A DNA stretch of 64,000 nt, from positions 62,001 to 126,000 of the forward strand of contig CATKXW010000002.1 in NCBI GenBank assembly GCA_949840905.1, given 5' to 3'. Made by a program: the position numbers and the translations under genes. The notes under the pieces were generated by a model. The model had not been told where the DNA came from. It did not search any database and was given only the letters and a program-made list of their open reading frames with translations. The DNA is from an uncultured Eggerthellaceae bacterium (GTDB lineage: Bacteria > Actinomycetota > Coriobacteriia > Coriobacteriales > Eggerthellaceae). Of this stretch, positions 20,813 through 28,234 are shown in pieces (positions within the stretch are counted from its first letter, which is position 1; every line of letters starts with the position of its first letter).

Positions 20813-21431
20813 AGACCGCGACCACCTTGCCAGCGATGGAGCAATCGTTCACGATGATGGGATCCATGAACGTGTTCTCGGGCTGAAGGCGAATATGGCC
20901 CCGCTCGCGATAGAAGCGCTTCACCGTGGCGCCGTCGTCGACGACGGCGACGACGATGTCGCCATTGTTCGCGATGCTCTGCTCTTTGACCACCACGTAG
21001 TCGCCATCATTGATGCCGATGTCGATCATGGAATCACCACGTACGGCCAACATGAAGGAGGGGGCATCGCCCACGATCTCCACCGGCAGCGACATATGGT
21101 CGGTGATGTTCTCCTCGGCCAGGATCGGCTCACCGGCAGCCACGTCTCCCACTAGCGGCACCGTGATGTTGGAGCTGAACGTGTCGATGGAGCCGGCGAA
21201 CACTGCGCCATCGAGGGGATAGGTGAGCGCTATGGAGCGGGATTTCAGCGGATCGCGCTTGATGAGCCCCTTCTCCTCCAGTGCTTTCAGGTGCACGTGC
21301 ACGGTGGAAGGGGAGGACAGCCCGAGGGTCGTGCATATCTCGCGCACCGTAGGGCCATAGCCCTTTTCGCGGATGTATTCCTCGATGCAATCGAGCACTG
21401 CTTGCTGGCGCCGGGTCACTTTCTCGGACAT
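20799..21431 (-). CDS. lexA: LexA repressor
   Basis: A 210-residue SOS repressor/protease. The N-terminal winged helix (residues ~1-70) contains PTVREICTTLGLSSPSTVHVHLKALEEKG split over the recognition helix. The linker carries the Ala-Gly cleavage site (DVAAGEP), and the C-terminal S24 peptidase domain has the Ser in GDSM and the Lys in ATVKRF. All residues for RecA-stimulated self-cleavage are present. The ATG is preceded by GGAAGGAAG. Two LexA boxes cover its promoter, so it is autoregulated. Confidence 0.97.
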   Translation of the reverse strand: MSEKVTRRQQAVLDCIEEYIREKGYGPTVREICTTLGLSSPSTVHVHLKALEEKGLIKRDPLKSRSIALTYPLDGAVFAGSIDTFSSNITVPLVGDVAAGEPILAEENITDHMSLPVEIVGDAPSFMLAVRGDSMIDIGINDGDYVVVKEQSIANNGDIVVAVVDDGATVKRFYRERGHIRLQPENTFMDPIIVNDCSIAGKVVAVFRRL

Positions 21432-21483
21432 GGTGCGCTTCCTTCCTCTGCCGCTTCGTCGCGCAAGGCGCGATCGGGGGCGT

Positions 21484-21529
21484 GAACCTATGTTCGTTCC
21501 ATTATATCCACGAACATAGGTTCTTGCAA
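21484..21529 (-). promoter_or_regulatory. lexA promoter with two mirror-image LexA operators
   Basis: Read on the minus strand, TTGCAA (21529-21524), 17 bp, and TATAAT (21506-21501) form a near-consensus promoter. Two 12-bp LexA cores flank the -10. GAACATAGGTTC at 21512-21523 (plus strand) lies in the spacer, and GAACCTATGTTC at 21484-21495 covers the predicted transcription start. Each site is the exact reverse complement of the other, 28 bp apart, so the whole region is one large palindrome. Confidence 0.88.
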
Positions 21530-21653
21530 TAGAGAAACGGCTTCGCGGAAGGCGGAAAGCGCGCCTTCGACGGCCGCTCTGGAAGGCCTAGGAGCTCTTC
21601 AACCACCATATGTTGTATGATGGAGGCCATCATCGACCGAAAAGGAGCGTTCC

Positions 21654-22100
21654 ATGCGTTGTCCCGTATGCGATCATGGCGAGTCGAAGGTGGTGGACTC
21701 TCGGCCGGCCGACGATGGCGATTCCATCCGGCGTCGCCGCGAGTGCTTAGCCTGCGGCCATCGATTCACTACCTACGAGCGTTTGGGCGAGGTACCCGTC
21801 ATGGTCATCAAATCGGATGATTCCTCGGAGGTCTTCGACCGGGACAAGATAACTCGCGGCCTGCTCACCGCCTGTGCGAAGCGGCCCATCGCGCCCGACC
21901 GCATCAACGCGCTCATCGACAGCATCGAAGGCGAGCTGCGTACCCTGCCACGGGGCGAGGTGACCTCGCGTGCCCTGGGCGACATGGTGCTCGATCGTCT
22001 GGCCACCCTCGATGACGTGGCCTACATTCGCTTCGCGAGCGTATACAAGGACTTCCAGAGCGTAGAAGAGTTCGCCTCGGCCCTGAAGGATGTGCGCTGA
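21654..22100 (+). CDS. nrdR: Transcriptional repressor NrdR
   Basis: A 148-residue regulator of ribonucleotide reductase genes. It has an N-terminal zinc ribbon (CPVC...CLACGHRF) and an ATP-cone domain beginning near residue 48 (VIKSDDSSEVFDRDKI) that senses dATP/ATP. Length is typical. AAAAGGAG lies seven bases before the ATG. It runs divergently from lexA with 222 bp between them, and its last base overlaps the start of dut, so regulation of dNTP supply and dUTP removal are in one unit. Confidence 0.95.
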   Translation: MRCPVCDHGESKVVDSRPADDGDSIRRRRECLACGHRFTTYERLGEVPVMVIKSDDSSEVFDRDKITRGLLTACAKRPIAPDRINALIDSIEGELRTLPRGEVTSRALGDMVLDRLATLDDVAYIRFASVYKDFQSVEEFASALKDVR

Positions 22101-22558
22101 TGGACGGGACTAGGGCGCTGCATCTGACGGTGCGCCTGCTCGATGAGAGCGTCGAGGCACCGGCCCATGCCCATGAAGGGGATGCCGGTCTGGACCTGCG
22201 GGCGGCCGAGACCGTCACGTTGCAGCCGCGCCAGCGAGCCGTGGTGCGCACGGGGCTTGCCATAGCGGTGCCCGAGGGCCATGGCGGCCTCGTGCTCCCG
22301 CGCAGCGGCCTCGCATCGAAGCACGGCGTGACGGTGGTCAACGCACCCGGCCTCATCGACAGCGGTTATCGCGGCGAGCTGAAGGTGGCGCTCGTGAACC
22401 TGGATGAAGCGATGCCGTTCACCGTGGAGCGGGGCATGCGCATCGCTCAGCTTCTGGTGGTAGAGGTGCCGCGTGTTGAAGTGGAGGTCTGCGAGAGCCT
22501 CCCTGAGGCCCCAGATGAACGGGGCGTGGGCGGATTCGGGAGCAGTGGTGTAGCATGA
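22100..22558 (+). CDS. dut: dUTP diphosphatase
   Basis: A 152-residue trimeric dUTPase that hydrolyses dUTP to dUMP and keeps uracil out of DNA. The conserved motifs are present: DAGLDLRA (motif 1), PRSGLASKHG (2), GLIDSGYRGEL (3), GMRIAQLL (4), and the C-terminal RGVGGFGSSG lid (5). The ATG shares one base with the nrdR stop and the gene overlaps the next by four bases, indicating a tight operon. Confidence 0.97.
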   Translation: MDGTRALHLTVRLLDESVEAPAHAHEGDAGLDLRAAETVTLQPRQRAVVRTGLAIAVPEGHGGLVLPRSGLASKHGVTVVNAPGLIDSGYRGELKVALVNLDEAMPFTVERGMRIAQLLVVEVPRVEVEVCESLPEAPDERGVGGFGSSGVA

Positions 22559-23001
22559 AAGACTATAAGAGCATACAGATGTTGGCCAGCATCAGCATGA
22601 TCGGAGGGCCAGTGTCGCTATTGGTCGGCGGCGTGCCGCTCAGTGCGGCAGCCGTGATATGCGGCATCATCGCACTGGTGATGTTGCGCAAGGGCAAAGA
22701 AAGTCCTCCCAGCGATGAAGAAGGTCCTTTCTCTAACGGACCGGCCATCGCGCAGAACCTCATGCGCCAGGCCATTATCGGCACGGCAGTATCGGCCGTG
22801 GCGCTCATATTGAACGGTGCGGCCTTGGCGAGCATCATGCCGGCGATGCTCGAGGCGATCCAGACCGGTGATTACTCATCGCTTTGGAACGCCACCGATC
22901 CGTCAGCATCGAGCTCTTCGGCAGCGGGCAGCGCTTTCGGCGGTGGCTCGAGCGCGGCGGACCAGGGCGGTTCCGCGAGCTCCGGTTCCATATGGGGCTA
23001 G
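22555..23001 (+). CDS. Small two-helix membrane protein of unknown function
   Basis: A 148-residue protein whose start overlaps the dut stop (ATGA). Two hydrophobic segments are visible: residues ~8-44 (probably a hairpin of two short helices) and ~80-105. Between them is a charged Lys/Glu/Asp/Ser loop, and the last ~30 residues are nearly all Ser, Ala and Gly. The arrangement resembles DUF4190-like small membrane proteins, but I cannot assign it to a family with confidence. The Ser-rich tail resembles that of the RodZ-like protein in this window. Confidence 0.6.
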   Translation: MKDYKSIQMLASISMIGGPVSLLVGGVPLSAAAVICGIIALVMLRKGKESPPSDEEGPFSNGPAIAQNLMRQAIIGTAVSAVALILNGAALASIMPAMLEAIQTGDYSSLWNATDPSASSSSAAGSAFGGGSSAADQGGSASSGSIWG

Positions 23002-23074
23002 AGATCGCTTCTTGTGCCATAGGTTCTATTGATAATATATGTTATGTAAAGTTGATGAAAAGGATGCACTGGTC

Positions 23075-23698
23075 ATGACAGTAGACGGTTCCGCAGCCTT
23101 CCGCGTCGCCTCTCCCTCCTGCGTCGAAGGCCCTCGCTCGTTCGCAGCACGCTGCGCAGCCGTGGCGCTGAGCCTCCTTCTGGCTCTCGTCGGGCTTGCG
23201 GGATGTGCGGGCGGCACGGGTGAAGAGGTTATCTCCAACACTCTCACCGGCGAACTGGACAAGGTGAAGGCCCTCGATGGTGAGCTCATCGCGAAGGTGG
23301 CCTCCAACATGGACGTGGATCGTTTCAACGATTACGGCATCGACAGCTCCACCTTCATCAGAGCCTACTTCGACGGTTTCGACTATGCCATCGACTCCAT
23401 CGACGTCGATGAGGGCTCGGCCCGAGCGCAGGTGACCCTCACCTGCAAGAGCTTCAGCGATTTTCGCACGAAGCTCAAGGAATCGAGCGATGCCATGGCG
23501 GCCAACGCCGACGAGTACGCGTCCAAGAGCCGCGAAGAGATCGCAGCCATCTACGGTGCTCTGCTCATGGAGACCCTTCAGCAGGTGAGCCTCGCTCCCA
23601 CCAAGCCGGTCGCTTTCACCTTCGAGCTTGTGGACAACACCTGGCGCATGAAGGAGAACTTCGAGAGCACCATCGCCTCTTCCCTGCTCACGAACTGA
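23075..23698 (+). CDS. Predicted lipoprotein, DUF5105-like
   Basis: A 207-residue secreted lipoprotein. After a somewhat long N-region, a hydrophobic stretch (AVALSLLLALVGLAGC, ending near residue 47) carries a lipobox LAGC. The mature part contains a DUF5105/DUF4878-like alpha+beta domain with YFDGFDYAIDSIDVDEG and VAFTFELVDNTWRM. I chose ATG 23075 because AAAAGGA lies ~11 bases before it; an in-frame ATG at 23039 has no ribosome site. An AT-rich stretch at 23023-23045 probably holds its promoter. Function unknown. Confidence 0.65.
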   Translation: MTVDGSAAFRVASPSCVEGPRSFAARCAAVALSLLLALVGLAGCAGGTGEEVISNTLTGELDKVKALDGELIAKVASNMDVDRFNDYGIDSSTFIRAYFDGFDYAIDSIDVDEGSARAQVTLTCKSFSDFRTKLKESSDAMAANADEYASKSREEIAAIYGALLMETLQQVSLAPTKPVAFTFELVDNTWRMKENFESTIASSLLTN

Positions 23699-23734
23699 TG
23701 CTTCGCTCTGCCCGTTCGAAAGGCCGACCATATC

Positions 23735-24664
23735 ATGCAGAACCCCACAGAACCCTTCTCGTTGAAGCTCGCCTGGCAGCTCGCAGCTCCGCAGACCTGG
23801 CCAGCGGCTCTCATGCCGGGCATCGTGGCCATCGCCTTGGCGGTTGCGGTGCGCGGCACCGTGGATATGGCGCTGGCAGCGGTATTGCTGGTCATCTGCA
23901 TCCTCATGCAGTCGGCCGCGAACATGCTCAACGATTATCTCGATTTCGTGAAGGGAACCGATTCGGCCGCCGACAACGTAGAGATGGACGACGCGGTGCT
24001 GGTCTATCATGCCGTTGACCCCAAAGCAGCGCTCTATACCGGCATCGGTCTTTTGGTGGCGGCATTCTTGCTGGGCATATATCCGATCCTGGTAGCAGGA
24101 TGGGTGCCCTTCGCCTTGGCCTTGGTCGGTGCGGTGGTGGTGGTGTTCTATTCTTGCGGAAAGACCCCGGTGTCCTATCTTCCCATCGGCGAGCTCGTCA
24201 TCGGCGTGGCCATGGGTGGCCTCATGGCGCTCGCCTGCTGCTACGCTCTCACGGGCGTCTTTTTGCCCGCGTACATCATCGGCGTGGTGCCGTGCATCTT
24301 CGGCGTCGCGCTCATACTGCTCACGAACAACACCTGCGATATCGAGAAGGATCGCATGGCCGGGCGCAAGACCCTCTCGGTGCTCATCGGACGCGATCGC
24401 GCTCGCACGCTCTACCACGGCCTTCTGGCTCTATGGCTCGCGAGCGTGCTGATAGTGGTGTCCCTTTGGTTCGCGGGCAGCCTCTTTCTGCTGCCCTTCA
24501 TGTTCCTCGCGCTACTGCCCACCTTGCAAGCCCTGGTGAGAAGCCCTCTCGATAGCACCGTCCGCATCGGCGCCATGGCTCAGATATGCACCTTGAACGT
24601 GATGGTGGGGGCATTCTATGCGGCAGCGATATTCGCAGGGAGCATCCCTTCCCTCACGCTGTGA
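23735..24664 (+). CDS. menA: 1,4-dihydroxy-2-naphthoate polyprenyltransferase (MenA)
   Basis: A 309-residue UbiA-family membrane prenyltransferase with about eight hydrophobic helices. The two Asp-rich motifs that bind prenyl diphosphate via Mg are clear: NDYLDFVKGTD (near residue 66) and CDIEKDRMAGRKTL (near residue 200). NTxDIExDxxAGRxTL is typical of MenA, which attaches the isoprenoid tail in menaquinone synthesis. No other men genes are in the window, so another UbiA substrate is formally possible. Its 3' end overlaps gluQ on the opposite strand by 11 bp. Confidence 0.85.
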   Translation: MQNPTEPFSLKLAWQLAAPQTWPAALMPGIVAIALAVAVRGTVDMALAAVLLVICILMQSAANMLNDYLDFVKGTDSAADNVEMDDAVLVYHAVDPKAALYTGIGLLVAAFLLGIYPILVAGWVPFALALVGAVVVVFYSCGKTPVSYLPIGELVIGVAMGGLMALACCYALTGVFLPAYIIGVVPCIFGVALILLTNNTCDIEKDRMAGRKTLSVLIGRDRARTLYHGLLALWLASVLIVVSLWFAGSLFLLPFMFLALLPTLQALVRSPLDSTVRIGAMAQICTLNVMVGAFYAAAIFAGSIPSLTL

Positions 24665-25631
24665 ACAGGATGCGACGCTCCCCTGCCAGGCGATCCACCA
24701 GGCTCTCTAATGTGAACCGTTCCAAGAGCTCTTCTGGAGCGAGCGGTTCCTCTTCGTCGATGAGACCACAGAGCGCGCAGATATGGCCGATGATCGCCTC
24801 TGGCATACGATAGCGACCATAAAGCTCCTCAAGCGAAGCGCTTTGGTGGCGCTTCGCGAGCCGAACGCCCGCTTCATCCACGAGCAGTGGTATATGGCCA
24901 TAATGAGGGGTCGCGAGGCCGAGAAGCTGCTGAAGATGCATCTGCTGCGGCGTCGAGGAGAGCAGGTCGCATCCGCGAACGACCAGGTTCACCCCTTGTT
25001 CATCATCATCTACCACCACGGCGAGCTGATAAGACGCCCCGCCATCGGAGCGTCTGACCACGAAATCGCCGCACTGCCTCGTCAGGTCATAGGCGACCCT
25101 TCCCTGGAAGAGGTCGTCGATGACGATGGTGCGCTCATCGCATCCCACCCGTAGCGTCGGCTCATAGGCGACTGCAGCCGCATTCGAGCGATCACGACGG
25201 CGCCCTTGCAGCCGCATCGCTCGCTCCTCTATGCTCAGATAACGGCAGGTGCCCCTATAGACCTGGTTCTCTCCCTCATGAGGGGCCGAGGCGCTGCGAA
25301 GGTCGGCCCGAGTGCAGAAGCAAGGGTAGAGCGCTCCCGCTTCATCGAGCGCATGGAGCGCCTCGCGATACCGCTCGCTGCGATCGGATTGGAAATAGGG
25401 GCCCTCATCCCATGAGAGCCCCAAGGCCTCAAGATCGACCATGATCTGCTCGGCGTATTCGGGGCGAGACCGCTGCGCATCCAGATCCTCGATGCGCAGC
25501 ACGATGCGACCATCTTGCAGCCTCACCGCCAACCAGCAGACCAACGCCGAGAAGATGTTCCCTGCATGCATGCGCCCCGTAGGCGAGGGAGCGAACCGGC
25601 CGACCACCGGAGGAAGGGACGCCTCTCCCAT
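24654..25631 (-). CDS. gluQ: Glutamyl-Q tRNA(Asp) synthetase
   Basis: A 325-residue truncated glutamyl-tRNA synthetase-like enzyme that charges glutamate onto the queuosine base of tRNA-Asp. The class I signature is PSPTGRMHAGN (HIGH region), and the KMSKS-like loop is RLAKRHQS. The zinc ligands typical of GluQ are visible (CFC near residue 104, then YRGTC). There is no anticodon-binding domain, which separates it from GltX. It is the last gene of the ior-ACT-paaK operon, starting one base into the paaK stop; the functional link is not evident. Confidence 0.92.
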   Translation of the reverse strand: MGEASLPPVVGRFAPSPTGRMHAGNIFSALVCWLAVRLQDGRIVLRIEDLDAQRSRPEYAEQIMVDLEALGLSWDEGPYFQSDRSERYREALHALDEAGALYPCFCTRADLRSASAPHEGENQVYRGTCRYLSIEERAMRLQGRRRDRSNAAAVAYEPTLRVGCDERTIVIDDLFQGRVAYDLTRQCGDFVVRRSDGGASYQLAVVVDDDEQGVNLVVRGCDLLSSTPQQMHLQQLLGLATPHYGHIPLLVDEAGVRLAKRHQSASLEELYGRYRMPEAIIGHICALCGLIDEEEPLAPEELLERFTLESLVDRLAGERRILFTA

Positions 25632-27022
25632 CAGCGGCGGTCGTCGACGTGCTTCGCCTTGCCAGCCGTGCGCTCGATGCCGCCCGGCTCCACCAGACGA
25701 ACGTCCACGCCTACCAATAGCGTGCCCTTCAACCGCTCGGCGATGCGGGCGCGCAGAGCATCCATCTGCTCGAAGGAGTCGCTGAACGCCTCAGCACGTA
25801 GCTCCGTCTCCACGGTCAGATGGTCCATGCCACCGCGCGTCTCCACCACGATATGGTAGAGCGGCGTGACTTCCTCGATGCCGCAGAGCACATCTTCGAT
25901 CTGGCTGGGGAAGACGTTGGTGCCGCGGATGATGAGCATGTCATCGCAGCGCGATCGCACCTTCTCCATGCGGGCATGGGTGCGACCGCACGCGCAAGGC
26001 TCCGTATGGACGCGGGTGAGGTCATGGGTGCGATAGCGGAGCACGGGGATCCCCTGCTTGTCCAGAGGTGTCAGAACCAGCTCGCCTTCCTCCCCTTCCC
26101 CTACCGGCTCACCGGTCTGCGGGTCCACCACCTCCCATAGGAAGTGATCCTCGGCGATATGCTGTTGGAATCGCTCGGCGAGGCATTCTCCTGACACACC
26201 TGGGCCCATGACCTCGGTCAGCCCATAGTTGTCGGTGCACACGATGTGCATGCGCCGCTCTATCTCCTCCTTCAGCGCAGGCGGGCACGGCTCGCCACCG
26301 AATAGGCCGACGCGCAAAGGCGAGCTCTGCCAATCATAGCCCATGCGCTCTCCCACCTCGCAGATATGCATGGCGTAAGAGGGCGTGGCGATGAGCACTG
26401 TCGTGCCATAGTCCTCGATCATCTGGATGTGCCGCTCGGTATTGCCCGAGCCAGCGGGGATCATCATGCACCCGAGCTTCATCAGACCGTAATGAAGGCC
26501 GAAACCGCCTGTGAACATGCCATAACCGAAGGCCATCTGAGCCCGATCGCCTGGCACCACGCCGGCCATCTGCACCAGGCGTGCGATGCAGTCGCTCCAT
26601 ACGTCCATGTCGGCCTGGGTATAGCCCACCACGATGGGCTTTCCGGTGGTGCCCGAAGAGGCATGCAGCTCCACGATGCTATCGAGGTCGACGGCGAACA
26701 AGCCGTAAGGGAAGGTATCGCGCAGCACGCTCTTGTCGGTGAAGGGCAGCTTGCGCACATCGGCGAGGGTGCGGATATCGGAAGGCGTGACGCCCATCTC
26801 GTCCATCTTCTCGCGATAGTGGGGCACGTTATCATAGGTGTAGGCCACCTGCTGCTGCAGCTTCTGTAGCTGTAGCGCTTCGAGCTGCGAGCGTTCCATG
26901 CACTCGACGGCCGGCGCATAGATGGGCAGCTCCGAGAAGCGCCCTGCAGCTGCCAACGCCAGCGCGGTGCCCTTCGTCTTGATATTGGGGGATGTGGTCG
27001 ATGGCTCGCTGGTCACGTTCAT
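25631..27022 (-). CDS. paaK: Phenylacetate-CoA ligase family protein
   Basis: A 463-residue adenylate-forming enzyme that joins arylacetates to CoA. The P-loop-like motif SSGTTGKPIVVGYT (residues ~120-133), DNYGLTEVMGPGV, and the hinge region GRTHARMEKVRSRCDDML are visible, with the C-terminal AMP-binding subdomain and the KAKHVDDRR end. I placed the start at ATG 27022; frame upstream of it overlaps the ACT gene. It follows iorA, iorB and an ACT-domain gene, a set found in anaerobes that ferment aromatic amino acids. It may run toward arylacetyl-CoA activation or the reverse ATP-forming direction. Confidence 0.9.
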   Translation of the reverse strand: MNVTSEPSTTSPNIKTKGTALALAAAGRFSELPIYAPAVECMERSQLEALQLQKLQQQVAYTYDNVPHYREKMDEMGVTPSDIRTLADVRKLPFTDKSVLRDTFPYGLFAVDLDSIVELHASSGTTGKPIVVGYTQADMDVWSDCIARLVQMAGVVPGDRAQMAFGYGMFTGGFGLHYGLMKLGCMMIPAGSGNTERHIQMIEDYGTTVLIATPSYAMHICEVGERMGYDWQSSPLRVGLFGGEPCPPALKEEIERRMHIVCTDNYGLTEVMGPGVSGECLAERFQQHIAEDHFLWEVVDPQTGEPVGEGEEGELVLTPLDKQGIPVLRYRTHDLTRVHTEPCACGRTHARMEKVRSRCDDMLIIRGTNVFPSQIEDVLCGIEEVTPLYHIVVETRGGMDHLTVETELRAEAFSDSFEQMDALRARIAERLKGTLLVGVDVRLVEPGGIERTAGKAKHVDDRR

Positions 27023-27080
27023 CACCTTGTCATAGTCGGTCGGGGGTCCCTGTCGAAAAGAGAGGAGCACGAAGGCTCGC

Positions 27081-27503
27081 TCAAGCGCGCAGATGGGGGA
27101 TATCGTCTTGGGTCGCGCATTCCACCGGCTCGTTGCTGAGCAGCTCTTCGGCATGCTCCACATCGGAGACGGAGAGCACGATATAGGTCGAGATCATCGA
27201 ATAGCTGTAGATGACGTTGATGTCGCACGCGGCGAGCACGCCCATGACGCGAGCGAGCTCGCCCGGTTCGTCCTTCAAGCGAAGGCAGAGCACCGGCGTG
27301 CTCGCACAAGCACAATTGTTCCGCTTCAGAGCGGCCATGGCATCTTCGGGCCTATCGACGATGAAGCGAACGATGCCGTATTCGCCGGTATCTCCCGCCG
27401 AGAAGCCCCGTACGTTGATGCCCTCTTCGCCGAATAGCTCCAGGATGCTGCTCACATGCCCCGGCTTGCTCTCAGCGAACACGCTGATCTGTTGGATCGT
27501 CAT
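27081..27503 (-). CDS. Tandem ACT-domain amino-acid-binding protein
   Basis: A 140-residue protein made of two ACT domains: residues ~3-68 (QISVFAESKPGHVSSILELF) and ~70-135 (LRLKDEPGELARVMGVLAAC). ACT pairs bind amino acids and regulate neighbouring enzymes or act as sensors. It lies between iorB and paaK, an arrangement seen in other anaerobes, so it probably responds to an aromatic amino acid or aryl product. No enzymatic domain is attached. Ligand cannot be read from the sequence. Confidence 0.85.
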   Translation of the reverse strand: MTIQQISVFAESKPGHVSSILELFGEEGINVRGFSAGDTGEYGIVRFIVDRPEDAMAALKRNNCACASTPVLCLRLKDEPGELARVMGVLAACDINVIYSYSMISTYIVLSVSDVEHAEELLSNEPVECATQDDIPHLRA

Positions 27504-27595
27504 AGCGGATGCGCCCTCTCTTCCCTCTCGAACGGCTCAGAGACCTCGCTCGTCGTTCGTAGCTTCTATCTCTATATGCATAGGAGCTGACACCA

Positions 27596-28207
27596 TCAGT
27601 GAGCGAGACCGATGAAATCGGCTCCCGCCCGGAACGCCTTGAGGTTCGCCTCCAAGAAGCGCTCCGGCACGCGCGCGCGGATGGCCGCATCCCATGGCTC
27701 AGCGTCCATCGCCATCGAACGCGAAAGAGCACCGAGCAGGGCGATGTTGGCCGCCTTCGCGTTGCCAGCTTCGCTCGCTAGAGCATCAGCCGGCACGAAG
27801 AGCGCGCCGAGGGACTCGAGGTCTTGGTGGATGCGCGGCGGCATCTGGGCCTTGGCCGTGAGCACCGATTGTGGCAGGATGGTCTCGTCGTTCACGATGA
27901 GCACGCCCCCCTCTTTCAGAGCAGGAGCATTGCGCATGGCCTCGGTGGTCTCGAACGCCACCACGTAGTCGGCCGATGCAGGAGAGCACACCATGGAACG
28001 GACCTGCTCGCCGAAGCGCACGACCGTGGTGACGGCCCCGCCACGTTGAGCCATACCGTGGATCTCTGACACCTTCACGTCATGACCAGCTTCCATGAGG
28101 CTGTGGGCGAGCACGTCCGCTGCTAGGATGGTGCCCTGGCCGCCGACACCGCACAACAGCACGGTCTTGGTGTTGCCTTCGCTCATGATACGGTTCATCT
28201 CTTCCAT
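27596..28207 (-). CDS. iorB: Indolepyruvate:ferredoxin oxidoreductase beta subunit
   Basis: A 203-residue gamma-type domain of the 2-oxoacid:ferredoxin oxidoreductase family, with the glycine-rich VLLCGVGGQGTILAADVLA and the SEIHGMAQRGG motif typical of IorB. It partners with IorA to oxidise indolepyruvate and other aryl-pyruvates to aryl-acetyl-CoA, CO2 and reduced ferredoxin. The ATG at 28207 follows GAGGG about ten bases upstream; later in-frame ATGs at 28198 and 28186 are possible. It starts 28 bp after iorA. Confidence 0.93.
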   Translation of the reverse strand: MEEMNRIMSEGNTKTVLLCGVGGQGTILAADVLAHSLMEAGHDVKVSEIHGMAQRGGAVTTVVRFGEQVRSMVCSPASADYVVAFETTEAMRNAPALKEGGVLIVNDETILPQSVLTAKAQMPPRIHQDLESLGALFVPADALASEAGNAKAANIALLGALSRSMAMDAEPWDAAIRARVPERFLEANLKAFRAGADFIGLAH

Positions 28208-28234
28208 AGCTCCGGATCCCTCTCCTTCAAAGCC

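Noticed and set aside
21614-21621. nrdR promoter (TATGAT at 21616-21621)
   Set aside because: A possible -10 only; no -35 at proper spacing and no clear NrdR box, so not listed as a feature.
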